This document shows, one piece after another, positions 15,635 to 24,482 of a stretch of DNA of 38,961 bases. Below the pieces are notes generated by a model. The model had not been told where the DNA came from. It saw only the letters and a list, made by a program, of their open reading frames with translations, and did no database searches. Each line of letters begins with the position of its first letter. The stretch's first letter is position 1. The stretch is from a bacterium CPR1. GTDB taxonomy: Bacteria > Vulcanimicrobiota > Xenobia > Xenobiales > QWHO01. Made by a program: the position numbers and the translations under genes. The stretch lies in contig QWHO01000076.1 in NCBI GenBank assembly GCA_021404945.1, forward strand, positions 1 through 38,961, in the 5' to 3' direction.

Positions 15635-16007
15635 CGTTGGCCACCCGGACTTCCCGGGACAGCCGGCGCTGCCGCCCCATCTCACGCCATTGCAGCTCGA
15701 CTCGAACAGTCTTGAGCAGGCTGACATCGTAGCCTTCGATCGGCACGACTTCGACCCGAGCCTGGAACTGGTGGCCGTCCACCGTCTCTCTCAGCTGCAT
15801 CGAGCCTCTCAGCTCGGAGAAGGGCACGCCCTGACGCTGCTCGAGCAGGCTCTGGGCGAGCGCTGCCGCGCGGTAGGAGTCCCGCGCCTTGAGGTTGGCC
15901 AGCAGAGCCCCCGGCACCACCGTGGTGAGGGCCGTGACCAGCATGCTGGCGATGGAGAGACTGATGACCGACTCCATCAAACCGTATCCGCGTCGCTTGC
16001 ATCTCAT
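15624..16007 (-). CDS. Prepilin-like protein (type IV pilin / pseudopilin N-terminus)
   Basis: The product has 127 residues from ATG at 16007, with GGAGGTGA just upstream as a strong ribosome-binding site. The N-terminus MRCKRRGYGLMESVISLSIA is a prepilin leader: Gly before the cleavage point, Glu at mature position 5 (YGLMESV), then about 20 hydrophobic residues. The body is like GspI/PilV minor pilins: RDSYRAAALAQSLLEQRQGV followed by strands (FQARVEVVPIEGYDVSLLKT). It is first in the three-gene group with a second prepilin and a kinase. Minor pilins of this type normally form the tip complex of a pilus or type II secretion pseudopilus. Confidence 0.85.
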   Translation of the reverse strand: MRCKRRGYGLMESVISLSIASMLVTALTTVVPGALLANLKARDSYRAAALAQSLLEQRQGVPFSELRGSMQLRETVDGHQFQARVEVVPIEGYDVSLLKTVRVELQWREMGRQRRLSREVRVANDET

Positions 16008-16133
16008 TTGGCTCACCTCCTGGCCCAAGCATAAGCTCGATCGGAGAAGCGCTCAGTAACGAGTCAACGGGGGGATCGGTGATCTTGATCACACTGCGAA
16101 GGGAGTTCTTTGCATACGAGGAAAGGCCGTAGA

Positions 16134-16538
16134 ATGCTGCGATGGAGCGACTGGCTGGGCCAGGCCGAGGAGGAATACCAATCCGCTGACTGGCTGCTCC
16201 AGGGCGCTCGCTTTGCCTGGTGCTGTTTCACCTGTCAACAAGCGGCCGAGAAGGCGCTCAAAGCAATCCTCGACCACGACGGACGGGGACAGTCGGGCCA
16301 TAACCTCCTCGAGTTGCTCATTGAGCTCGCTCCCCGCCCGGTCGCGCCGGAGCTGCGCCAGGCCTGTCGACGCCTGACCCGCTACTACATTCCCACGCGC
16401 TACCCCGATGCCCACCCCAGCGGCATCCCGGCCCAACAGTACGACCGTCCCGACGCCCAATCCGCTCTGGAGGACGCCCGCCTTGTCTTGGACTTTGCCC
16501 AGGCTCAGCTATCTCCCCCTTCATCAGCGTCTCCTTGA
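16134..16538 (+). CDS. HEPN domain protein (toxin of a HEPN/MNT pair)
   Basis: The product has 134 residues from ATG at 16134, with GAGGAAAGG eight bases upstream. The helical HEPN signature is clear: a start LRWSDWLGQAEEEYQSADWL, CCFTCQQAAEKALKAILDHD, GHNLLELLIEL, and the C-terminal YYIPTRYPDAHPSGIP. The last contains R-x4-H (RYPDAH), the RNase active-site pattern of the family. In characterised HEPN/MNT systems the HEPN protein is an RNA-cleaving toxin that is silenced by AMP addition from the MNT partner to a Tyr near this motif. The partner gene overlaps the 3' end. Proposed role: toxin-antitoxin or phage defence. Confidence 0.88.
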   Translation: MLRWSDWLGQAEEEYQSADWLLQGARFAWCCFTCQQAAEKALKAILDHDGRGQSGHNLLELLIELAPRPVAPELRQACRRLTRYYIPTRYPDAHPSGIPAQQYDRPDAQSALEDARLVLDFAQAQLSPPSSASP

Positions 16539-16932
16539 CCTGGTGGCAGCTTTGAAGGCCCGCGAGGAAGAGCTCGAGTTCGTGGTCCTCTTCGGGTCCT
16601 CAGCGCGGGGCGAGGCTCGTCGAGGCAGCGACCTCGATCTCTTGATCGGTCTGCGCCAGGACGGTTGTATGCGCTTCCTGGACAGACTCGGCGATTATTC
16701 CACCCTGGTGGCCGGCGTGGATGCGTTCCCGTATTACCCGAGCGAAATCCGGCTCATGCTCGAGCAACTCCACATGACTTTGCTCGAATGCGCCGACCAC
16801 GGTCTGGTCTTGTTCGACCGCGGAGCCTGGGCCGAGCTGTCGGCCCGACTGACAGACCTGATCAGCTCCGGTCGCATCCAGCGCCAGGCTCGCGGATGGC
16901 GGGTCGCGGACCCGGCGCTCTTACGGCGCTAA
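16495..16932 (+). CDS. MNT-type nucleotidyltransferase (antitoxin)
   Basis: The product has 145 residues if read from TTG at 16495 (PRLSYLPLHQRLLDLVAALK). The motif VVLFGSSARGEARRGSDLDL followed by LIGL is the GS-x9-SDxDL pattern of minimal nucleotidyltransferases, with two Asp metal ligands. Later, ECADHGLVLFDRGAW fits the third strand. It overlaps the HEPN gene by 44 bases, the usual two-gene order for HEPN/MNT. The start is uncertain: a GGAGGA at 16469-16474 is rather far, and the frame is open further upstream inside the HEPN gene, but those codons are not protein-like. Expected function: AMP transfer onto the HEPN toxin, neutralising it. Confidence 0.87.
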   Translation: MPRLSYLPLHQRLLDLVAALKAREEELEFVVLFGSSARGEARRGSDLDLLIGLRQDGCMRFLDRLGDYSTLVAGVDAFPYYPSEIRLMLEQLHMTLLECADHGLVLFDRGAWAELSARLTDLISSGRIQRQARGWRVADPALLRR

Positions 16933-17054
16933 CCAGAAAGCAGAAGCGCAGCAGCGACGATGTGCAGGGCGTCAGGGGAACGACGAATACTGGAGAGCGC
17001 GGGCCACCTGGGAGCCGAACTCGGCTCGGCTCAGCCGATTTCAGCATCGTCGCC

Positions 17055-18521
17055 TCAATGAAACGCCCGCAGCACGACGGCCTGGCGGGCCGGAATCTCC
17101 ACCGCCACCTGGCCGTCCTTCACCGTGACGACCTGCCCGGTGAGCGCGTCCTCAAACCGGGTGCCTTCCTTGACCTCGGAAGGCATCCTCAGCTCGCGCC
17201 TGCTGACCTCGGTGGCGTTGTTCAAGGCCACCACCACCGAGTCTTTGGGGTGCAGACGAGCGTAAGCGTAGACCTCGCGGTCGGCCAGCACTTCCTTCTG
17301 ATAGCCGCGCCTGAGCGCCAGGGAGTCGTGGCGCAGGTGGGCCAGGGTGCGGAAGTGATCGGTCACGTCTTTTTTTCCGGCAAACTCCATGTCCTTGCGG
17401 TTGTCGTGGTTGTCGAGCATGGTGACCAGCAGATCGGGGCGGCGATAGACGCCATCTTGCGCGAAGATATCCGACAACCTGCGCATGTCCCCGTCGTCCT
17501 TGCCCCGGACCATGCGGAAGCTCTCGCCCGGGTGGGTCAGGATGTTGCTCATGAAGAAGCTGAGGTTGTCGAGGTAGGTCGTGTCCTCGTTGTAGCCGAT
17601 GGTATCGCGCAGCGCGAAGTTGAGGGGGAAGTCGAAGACCGTATCGAGCGCGGCCTCGTTCTGGTAGACCTGGGTGGCCTTCGGCTTGGGATGGTAGATC
17701 TCGCCGAGCAAGAGAAAGTCGTTGCCGGTGTGGGCATGAATCTCACTGGAAAACTGCTTCCAAAAATCCTTCGGCACGTGCCTGACGGCATCAAGCCGCA
17801 TCCCGTCGATTCCAGTCTCGTCGATGAGCCACTTGGCCATGTCGATGAGGTAGCGGCTCACCTCGGGGTTCTCCTGGGCAAAATCCGGCAGGCCGCAGAA
17901 CTCGCCCTGCTCCAAGCCCCTCTGGGTGGGGATCCTGGCGTTTCCTCCGTGGTGGAACCATTCTTGCTTGTCGGGGTCTTTGGCCAGGGGAGCGTCATAG
18001 CCAAGGTGGTTGAAGACCATGTCGACGACCACCTTGAGCCCCTTGTCGTGGGCTCTGGCCACCAGCTCTTTCAACTTGGCCATGTCCCCGAAGCTCTGCT
18101 CGATCTGGAAGAAGTCGGTGGGCCAGTAGCCGTGGTAGCCATCCATCCCGAAGAAGTCCCGCTTCTGCTGGTGCACCGGACTGATCCAGAGGGTCGTGAC
18201 GCCCACGTCCTGGAGATAGTCGAGCTTGTCGATGATGCCCTGAAAGTCACCGCCGTGGAAACGCTGATGGTCCTGGGGCTGAGAGCCCTGATCGTTGGTC
18301 TTGTCGCCGTTGTGGAAGCGATCGGTCATCACCATGTAGAAGATTTCGTCCTGCCAGGTGCGGGCCGCAGGCTGTGGCGACAGCGCAGGCATCCCCACTC
18401 TTGCGACCGAGTGATTCCCCAGCGTGACGCGCTCAGCCGGCTCCTCCGGACTGGCCGGCGCGGGAGCACCTGGGGTCGTGGCCCGGAGAGGGGCGGTCAG
18501 GAGGGCTCTGGTCACCAACAT
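17055..18521 (-). CDS. GH13 alpha-amylase family glycosidase
   Basis: The product has 488 residues. Family motifs in order: FYMVMTDRFHNGDKTND, GGDFQGIIDKLDYLQDVGVT, WISPVHQQK, GYHGYWPTDF, VVVDMVFNHLG, then GMRLDAVRH with the nucleophile Asp (about 242-244), LLLGEIYHP with the acid/base Glu (about 271) and MLDNHD with the transition-state Asp (about 367). A C-terminal beta domain ends the protein (DGQVAVEIPARQAVVLRAFH). It hydrolyses alpha-1,4-glucans. The first 54 residues are an Ala/Pro/Thr-rich leader (LLTAPLRATTPGAPAPASPE) that is not a classical signal peptide, so the location is unclear. Start ATG at 18521 has no Shine-Dalgarno sequence; TAGATT lies seven bases upstream. Confidence 0.94.
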   Translation of the reverse strand: MLVTRALLTAPLRATTPGAPAPASPEEPAERVTLGNHSVARVGMPALSPQPAARTWQDEIFYMVMTDRFHNGDKTNDQGSQPQDHQRFHGGDFQGIIDKLDYLQDVGVTTLWISPVHQQKRDFFGMDGYHGYWPTDFFQIEQSFGDMAKLKELVARAHDKGLKVVVDMVFNHLGYDAPLAKDPDKQEWFHHGGNARIPTQRGLEQGEFCGLPDFAQENPEVSRYLIDMAKWLIDETGIDGMRLDAVRHVPKDFWKQFSSEIHAHTGNDFLLLGEIYHPKPKATQVYQNEAALDTVFDFPLNFALRDTIGYNEDTTYLDNLSFFMSNILTHPGESFRMVRGKDDGDMRRLSDIFAQDGVYRRPDLLVTMLDNHDNRKDMEFAGKKDVTDHFRTLAHLRHDSLALRRGYQKEVLADREVYAYARLHPKDSVVVALNNATEVSRRELRMPSEVKEGTRFEDALTGQVVTVKDGQVAVEIPARQAVVLRAFH

Positions 18522-18528
18522 CGTTGGG

Positions 18529-18534
18529 AATCTA
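18529..18534 (-). promoter_or_regulatory. -10 box TAGATT, seven bases before amylase ATG
   Basis: On the minus strand the order is TAGATT, CCCAACG, ATG. There is no Shine-Dalgarno sequence, so a leaderless transcript is predicted. Confidence 0.4.
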
Positions 18535-18566
18535 ACCCGAACCCCTTAAAAGATCTGGAAAGCGAG

Positions 18567-19184
18567 ATGAGCAGCCACAAGAGGGGCGGCCGCCGGAAAG
18601 CGTCGAACTCAACTCCCATGGCGCTTGAGCTTGACCGCGAGTGGACTTATGAAGATTACTGCCAGCTGCCCGAGGACGGAAAGCGTTATGAGGTCATCGA
18701 CGGGAGACTCTACGTGACGCCGGCCCCCAGCCCTTATCATCAGATTCTCTCGACTCGCCTCCTGCGGGCCTTCGAGCCGTTCGAGCGTGCCGGCAAGGGC
18801 CAGATGCTCCACGCCCCTCTGGATGTCCTGATGCCGGGCACGACCCCGGTGCAGCCGGATCTGGTGCTGATCGGGGCCGACCAGACCTCGATGATCACCC
18901 GTCGGGCCATCGAGGGTGTCCCGCTCCTCCTCGTCGAGATCCTGTCCCCCTCCACCGCCGGGCGGGATCGCACCCTGAAGCTGAATAAGTACGCCGGTTG
19001 CGGGGTCGAGCACTACTGGATTCTCGACCCCTTTGCCCGCACCCTGGAGCTGTACCGACTGGCGGAGGGATGCTATCGCCTCGAGCACTCCCTGGGCGAG
19101 CAGGACCACCACGAGCCGAGCGAATTCCCGGGCGTGGTGCTGGATATGCCGGCTCTCTTGCAGAACATCCCCACGTTGGACTGA
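18567..19184 (+). CDS. Uma2 family (DUF820) restriction-endonuclease-fold protein
   Basis: The product has 205 residues from ATG 18567, or 188 from ATG 18618 (ALELDREWTYEDYCQLPEDG). The PD-(D/E)xK nuclease core of the Uma2/DUF820 family is visible: KRYEVIDGRLYVTPAPSPYH, VQPDLVLIGADQ (catalytic Asp), VPLLLVEILSPSTAGRDRTL (Glu and neighbouring strand), then KLNKYAGCGVEHYWILDPFA. Family members are abundant in cyanobacteria and Chloroflexi-like genomes and their biological role is not established. The gene is divergent from the amylase (45 bases apart). A basic N-terminal extension (SHKRGGRRKASNST) exists if the first ATG is used. Confidence 0.88.
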   Translation: MSSHKRGGRRKASNSTPMALELDREWTYEDYCQLPEDGKRYEVIDGRLYVTPAPSPYHQILSTRLLRAFEPFERAGKGQMLHAPLDVLMPGTTPVQPDLVLIGADQTSMITRRAIEGVPLLLVEILSPSTAGRDRTLKLNKYAGCGVEHYWILDPFARTLELYRLAEGCYRLEHSLGEQDHHEPSEFPGVVLDMPALLQNIPTLD

Positions 19185-19250
19185 CCTGGAAGAGCTAGAT
19201 AGAAGTCCGGCCGCCTACAATATCTTGTGGTGCGATGAATTCTCAACAGG

Positions 19251-22200
19251 TTAGCCCTCCTCGAGCACCCGCACGCACTGCACGATGCCGGCCAGGTTGC
19301 AGGAGGCCTCGGGGTTGGTCTCTCGCTGGGCGCTGGCGCAGGCCAGGGCCACCAGCATCGTGCGGTGAGGAGCCAGGGCCTTGCCCTTGAGCGCGCTGGC
19401 CACGCCCAGCAAAGGCTGGGTGGCCGGAGGCCAGTCGGCCCCGCCCGGACGCACCACCAGGGCTTCCCAAAGGGCTACCAGATGGTCGAGCAGCGCCGTC
19501 AGCACTCTGGCCGAGGGCCCGGCCTGGATGCCTTCCAGGGTCCCCTCCAGCAGCTCCAGGGCCAGATCGGGCCCGCAGTCATACTCTCGAGCCAGCTTGA
19601 GCGAGCTGGTCAGCACCTCGGCGGCCGAGTCTACCTGACGCCGGGTTTCGGCCAGGCGGGCCTGGGCCAGCTGGCAACGCACCAGCTCGCCCAGCATTTC
19701 GCGACGGTCCAGGCGCTCGAGCAGAGCCTGGAAGACGGCAGCCGCCTTCTCGTAGAAATCCCAGCTCTCGGCCGGCTTCTCCTGGCCGTCCAGAATTCGA
19801 GCGCACTGCATGAGCGCCTGGGCCACCTCGGGCAGGTGCTCGGTGGCGTTGTCGTCGGTAGCCTCGCGGGTAAGGATGCGGGCGACCCGCTTGAAGTCCT
19901 CCAGGGCAGGGTCCTGCGCCCCCTCGGCCAGGTGTAGCAGGCCGCGGCTGTAATGGGCCCGGGCCAGGTCGCTGACCAGGTCCTGTCGCCCTTCCTGCTC
20001 GACCAGGATGACGTAGGTCTCGATGGCGTGCTCGTAGTTCCAGATGGCCCGGCTGGGATCGCCGGCAGCCTGGTAGGCCAGGGCCCGATCGATGCAGGTC
20101 GCAGCCATCGACGCGCCCAGGTCATAGGCCTGACCGGAGAAGACCAGATCACGGTAGAGGTCGAGGGCGGCCTCGAAGTCTTCCAACGCGCCCTGCACTT
20201 CGTTGAGTCGGTGGCGCAAGCGGCCGCGCTCGCGCAGGGCCGCGGCCAGCTCGGTGCGCAGGTCGGGCGGGTCGGTGGCCCGCAGCATGGCGCCTCGACA
20301 GGTCTTGATGATCTCGCCCTGATCGCGCACCGCCGCCGCCAACAGGCCGCGCTCGGTCTCCGAGTTGGCCCGGGTCCGCAGGGCGGCCATCAAGCTGTCC
20401 AGCAGCTGCATCTCCTCGAAGCCGCAGGGGCCCTGAGCTCGTGAAAAGGCATCCACGGCATCGCGCGAGGCACTCGAGAGGTCGCCTCGCAGAATTCCCG
20501 TGCGGGCGCGCACCAGGAGCGTCTTGACCAGCGAAGGTCCAAAACTGCGAGGATCTCGGCCGAAAAGCTCCTCCAGGTAGGCCAGCGCCTGACTGAAGTC
20601 CTGGTGGGCCTGATCAAGGTCATCCAGGCCCAGGTGCACCTGGCCCCGCGAGCGATAGGTGCTGGCCAGCTCATCCTCATAGTGGCGTTGCTCGAGATCC
20701 TCCACCAGAATGATGTAACGCTCGATCGCCTCGCCGGCATCCTCCAGGGCCGCCTGCAGGTTACCCAGCGAACGCTGGGCCTCGGCGCGGCAGGAATAGG
20801 CCCAGGCCAACTGGGCGTGCAGAGCTGTGTCTCCCTGGGCCAGCACCTCCAGTATCTCGATGGCGGCGGTGGCCTCCTCCACGGCGGCAGGATAATCTCC
20901 GAGCTCGGCCGAGACGGCGGCCCGATTGATCCGGGTCAAACCCAGGTCGGAGAACAGGTCGATGCGACCGTGCTCGTCGGTGAGCTTCTGATAGACTGCC
21001 GACGCCAGACCGTATTCTTGCTGAGCGCTGGCCAGGGCCCCCAGGCGTCGGTAGGCCTCGCCCCGGTTGTTGTGGGCCACGGCCAGGCTGCCGAGCTGGT
21101 CTGAGCTCAGCTCGCCCTTCTCGGTGAAAAGCTGGATGGCCCGTCCGCAACTGGCCACGGCCTGCTCGCAATCGCCCTGCTCGAGGCAGGTGACGCCCAG
21201 GCTGTTGTAAGCCGCGGCCAGATCGGCCCGCGAGGAGGCTCCCCCCGAAGCCAGATAATCCGCGATGGCGCGCTGATACTCGGCGATGGCATTCTCATAC
21301 TGTCGCAGCGACCGAAAGGTGGAGCCCCGGCAGATGTGGGTGAAGGCCAGGTCGGAGCGCAGATCTTCGCGCCCCTCGCCCTCCACCAGCTGGCTGCGCA
21401 GGGCGATAGCCTTGCGATAGTCCGAGAGCGCCTCCTTGGGCTGGGCCAGGAGGTCGTAGACGATGCCCCGATTGGTGCAGGTGACGGCCAGATCGGCCCG
21501 CAGATCGTTGCGACCCTCCTCCACCATGGCCGAGCGCAGCGCGATGGCCCGGCTGTAGTCGGCCAGGGCCTGCTCCACCTGGCCGGCGCGGTGCAGGGCG
21601 CCCCCGCGGTTGGAGAGAGCGCTGGCCAGCTCGTTGCGAAGCTCGGGGCGCCGGGTGACCAGCTCGCCGTAGATCTCGACCGCCCGGCCGAACTGCTCGC
21701 GAGCCTGAGGATAGTGCTCGCGAGCCATGGCCAGCACTCCGGCCGTGTGGCAAGCCCCCGCCAGTGCGTCGCGCAGCTGGGGCTGGTCCTGGACCAGACG
21801 CGAATAGAGCTTGATTGCCAGGTCGCACTCCTCGGTAGCTTCCTGGAAGCGGTGCAGAGCGCGCAGGATGGTGCTGCGATTGTGGTGGGCCATGGCCAAC
21901 AGGAAAGACAGCTCCCGGCGGCCCTGCTGCTCAACCACTGCCCGATAGTGGCCGACGGCGGCCGTAGCGTCCTCCAGAGCGCGCTCGGGCTGGCCCAACT
22001 GGCGGAAAAGCTCGCTGCGTCGGTTGTGAGCAGCGGCCAGACCGTTCTGGTAGCGAGGCTGCTCAGCCACCACGCGCTCGAAGATGGCGATGGCGCGATC
22101 AGCGTCGGAAAGAGCGGCCGGGAACTGGCCCAGGCGCATGGTGGCGAGCCCCCGGCTATTGTAAGCCCAGGCCAGGTCGTCCAGGAAGACCTGGCCGCCC

Positions 22201-24419
22201 TCAGAGGCTGTGCGCTGCTCCAGACACTCGGCCCAGGCGGTCAGGAGCTCGACGCGGTCGGTCGGGCGACCCTGTCGATCATACTCCAGGCTGAGCCGAT
22301 CGCGCACCTTACCTGCCTCGGAAGAACGCACCACCCGGTCGAGCCACTCCTCATCCTTCATATCGGAGGCCCAGCGGTACAGCTCCAGCAGGCGCATCAA
22401 CGGGTCAGGAGCCTGCTCGAGCTGGGCCAGACCCCAGGCCATCAGGTTGCGGCGAGCTTCCTTCAGGTCGCGCGGATACTCGCTGGCCACCGCTCGGCGC
22501 AACTCTTCGGAGACCAGCGCCAGGGTATTATCCTGGAAGGTGAGCAGATCGGGACACTGGGTGAGCCAGACCAGCAGAGCGTCGGGAGCCACCCCCAGAT
22601 CGGCCAGCGCCTCCAGGCCCAATCGCTGCCGGCTGGCGGCCAACAGCACCAGCACCCTGCGCAGGCGAGCGCTGGAGCGCTTCTGGGCGCGCTGGGCACC
22701 CTGCAGCACGGTGGCCCAGAAGTTCTCACTGGTCAGCTGGCCTGGATCGGCGATCCAACCGGCCTCACAGGCCTGAATGCCGGCGCGCAGCCGGTCCAGC
22801 CGCTGGTGAGTGGCTTTGAGCAGGCCATCCAGAGCCTCGCTCGCCACTCCGGCAGTCAGCTCGAGGAAAAGCCCATGATGGTCCGGGTCAAGCGCGACCT
22901 GGCGGGCTCCCCGGTTCTTGAGACGGCGAATGTCGCTCTCCAGCTCCCGCCCCGAGCGCAGGCTGACCACCAGATAAACCCCCTCGGGCAGGTCTTCGGA
23001 CAGCTGGGCCACCAGACCATCCGGGAAGCGGTGAAGCACCAGCACGACGGGCCCCTGATTCTGACGCTGCAACTCGGCCAGGTAGGCACTCAGACGCTCG
23101 CGCAGGGGGCGACTGCACAGCCGGGCTTGCATCTCACGCAAGACGCGTGGATCGAGTGCTTCGATCTCTGAGCCAGCCAGGGCCTGGTTGAGACGCTCCA
23201 GAAACAGGCCCAGAGGAAGATTGGGCGGCACGCGCCAGGAGGCCACGCGCCGACCCGGACCCTGACAGGCACGTCCCAGGGCAGAGGCGGTGAGGTTGCC
23301 GCGGGCGCCATGGAGCAAAAGATAGCCACCGTGGGGCTGCTCGAGCAGCGCCTGCAGGGTCTGGGCCAGAAAGTCCGGCACCGGCATCTCGGGCGCCAGT
23401 TGCTGGAGCAGGCGCAGGATCTGCTGTTTCTGCTCGTCGCTCCAATGCTGGGGCCGCAGCTCGTGGGCCAGCTCCTCGGCCGACAGCTCGATGGTTTCCT
23501 CCAGAGGGTGGACCTGCTCGTCCACGCCGCCGGCCTCGATCTGCTCGAGCTCGGGGCCGAGCGGGCGGCTCTGGGGCTCGCGAGCCACCGGAGCCGCGCT
23601 CTCCACCTCGGCCTCAATGGTGCGCGGCTTGCGTTTGTAGGCGGGAGGGGCTCCGTTGGACTTCTTCTGGCGAGTCTGGCGAGGCGGCTCAGCCAGCGGC
23701 GCCTCCAGGGGCTTGGAGTCTTTGGGTCCGGGGGGAGCGATGGAGGAGACCCACTCGCGGCGGACCTTTCCTGGTGAAGTATCGAGCAAGGGAAAACGGT
23801 AGTTGCCCTGCTCGAGCATGGTCTTTCCCTGGTCCTCGACTTCTCGCCAGCGCCGGAAGAAGGCCTGCCCGCTCGAGGTCCAGCGCAACAGCACGGGGAG
23901 GAACCTGAGCACCTCCTCGAGATAGTCGTCCAGGTCCTGCGCCTCCTCCAGCTTCATCAGGTTGTCCTGCAGGGTGTCCAGGTCGCACAGCCCGGTCTCT
24001 GGCTCGCCGGCCACCCGCAGCCAGCGGGTGTGAAGACGAGGAAAGATGGGCTTGCCTGGAATCGGGCGGCCCACGAAGAAGACCTTCTGCAGACTCTCCT
24101 GGATGGGATTCTCGGGCTGCTCGGTGAGGGCCAGCAGCGCGTCACGCAGCAGCACCTGGCACTCAGAAAGCCTGGCGCAGGCCTGCAAACGGTCTTGAAG
24201 ATCGCGAGGCAGGGGGCCACGCACGGTCAGGGCACCAGCGGCAGCGCCGGCAAAGAAGCGGGTGAGGAACTCGAGCGATTGGCCCAACAGCCGACCGGCC
24301 TGGTACGGCTCGGCCCGCTTGAGGGCGTCTCCGAGCCGAAGCAGCAGGTCCTTGAGCTCTGGAGGAGTGCCCGGACCGACTTCCGGAGCCGAGATGGTGG
24401 TCAGGATTTTCTGCTTCAT
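19251..24419 (-). CDS. Giant TPR protein with degenerate STAND-like core
   Basis: The product has 1722 residues from ATG at 24419 (KQKILTTISAPEVGPGTPPE). Residues about 20-250 are a helical N-terminal domain (ELKDLLLRLGDALKRAEPYQ). A Lys/Arg/Pro/Glu-rich linker lies at about 255-335. Residues about 350-700 look like an ATPase core gone inactive: LLLHGARGNLTASALG sits where a P-loop is expected but lacks the GK[ST], and VVLVLHRFPDG resembles Walker B without the acidic pair. From about 745 to 1570 there are more than a dozen tetratricopeptide repeats (for example YNSRGLATMRLGQFPAALSD). The C-terminus is helical. This layout recalls STAND or TPR scaffold proteins. It may be a large protein-binding scaffold. 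Nearest genes are the Uma2 protein (convergent) and lhgO (divergent); neither explains it. Confidence 0.85.
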   Translation of the reverse strand: MKQKILTTISAPEVGPGTPPELKDLLLRLGDALKRAEPYQAGRLLGQSLEFLTRFFAGAAAGALTVRGPLPRDLQDRLQACARLSECQVLLRDALLALTEQPENPIQESLQKVFFVGRPIPGKPIFPRLHTRWLRVAGEPETGLCDLDTLQDNLMKLEEAQDLDDYLEEVLRFLPVLLRWTSSGQAFFRRWREVEDQGKTMLEQGNYRFPLLDTSPGKVRREWVSSIAPPGPKDSKPLEAPLAEPPRQTRQKKSNGAPPAYKRKPRTIEAEVESAAPVAREPQSRPLGPELEQIEAGGVDEQVHPLEETIELSAEELAHELRPQHWSDEQKQQILRLLQQLAPEMPVPDFLAQTLQALLEQPHGGYLLLHGARGNLTASALGRACQGPGRRVASWRVPPNLPLGLFLERLNQALAGSEIEALDPRVLREMQARLCSRPLRERLSAYLAELQRQNQGPVVLVLHRFPDGLVAQLSEDLPEGVYLVVSLRSGRELESDIRRLKNRGARQVALDPDHHGLFLELTAGVASEALDGLLKATHQRLDRLRAGIQACEAGWIADPGQLTSENFWATVLQGAQRAQKRSSARLRRVLVLLAASRQRLGLEALADLGVAPDALLVWLTQCPDLLTFQDNTLALVSEELRRAVASEYPRDLKEARRNLMAWGLAQLEQAPDPLMRLLELYRWASDMKDEEWLDRVVRSSEAGKVRDRLSLEYDRQGRPTDRVELLTAWAECLEQRTASEGGQVFLDDLAWAYNSRGLATMRLGQFPAALSDADRAIAIFERVVAEQPRYQNGLAAAHNRRSELFRQLGQPERALEDATAAVGHYRAVVEQQGRRELSFLLAMAHHNRSTILRALHRFQEATEECDLAIKLYSRLVQDQPQLRDALAGACHTAGVLAMAREHYPQAREQFGRAVEIYGELVTRRPELRNELASALSNRGGALHRAGQVEQALADYSRAIALRSAMVEEGRNDLRADLAVTCTNRGIVYDLLAQPKEALSDYRKAIALRSQLVEGEGREDLRSDLAFTHICRGSTFRSLRQYENAIAEYQRAIADYLASGGASSRADLAAAYNSLGVTCLEQGDCEQAVASCGRAIQLFTEKGELSSDQLGSLAVAHNNRGEAYRRLGALASAQQEYGLASAVYQKLTDEHGRIDLFSDLGLTRINRAAVSAELGDYPAAVEEATAAIEILEVLAQGDTALHAQLAWAYSCRAEAQRSLGNLQAALEDAGEAIERYIILVEDLEQRHYEDELASTYRSRGQVHLGLDDLDQAHQDFSQALAYLEELFGRDPRSFGPSLVKTLLVRARTGILRGDLSSASRDAVDAFSRAQGPCGFEEMQLLDSLMAALRTRANSETERGLLAAAVRDQGEIIKTCRGAMLRATDPPDLRTELAAALRERGRLRHRLNEVQGALEDFEAALDLYRDLVFSGQAYDLGASMAATCIDRALAYQAAGDPSRAIWNYEHAIETYVILVEQEGRQDLVSDLARAHYSRGLLHLAEGAQDPALEDFKRVARILTREATDDNATEHLPEVAQALMQCARILDGQEKPAESWDFYEKAAAVFQALLERLDRREMLGELVRCQLAQARLAETRRQVDSAAEVLTSSLKLAREYDCGPDLALELLEGTLEGIQAGPSARVLTALLDHLVALWEALVVRPGGADWPPATQPLLGVASALKGKALAPHRTMLVALACASAQRETNPEASCNLAGIVQCVRVLEEG

Positions 24420-24482
24420 CAGGCCGGTGAGGTTCTCTGAACGGGAGGCCGCGCCCTTCCCACGACGAAATCGCCGGTCGAA

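Noticed and set aside
18520-18545. tRNA T-arm-like GGGTTAGATTCCC on the minus strand
   Set aside because: C56 is missing and no acceptor or anticodon stem is found in the flanks.
16665-18566. A long plus-strand open frame joined to the Uma2 gene
   Set aside because: It is antisense to MNT and the amylase, with His/Val-rich nonsense and no motif; only the part from 18567 is protein-like.
19216-19240. TACAAT box followed by an ATG between the Uma2 and TPR genes
   Set aside because: It would drive a short antisense frame of Arg/Pro-rich sequence; a single hexamer is too little evidence.
21336-23171. 611-codon plus-strand frame over the TPR gene
   Set aside because: Antisense shadow of the repeats.
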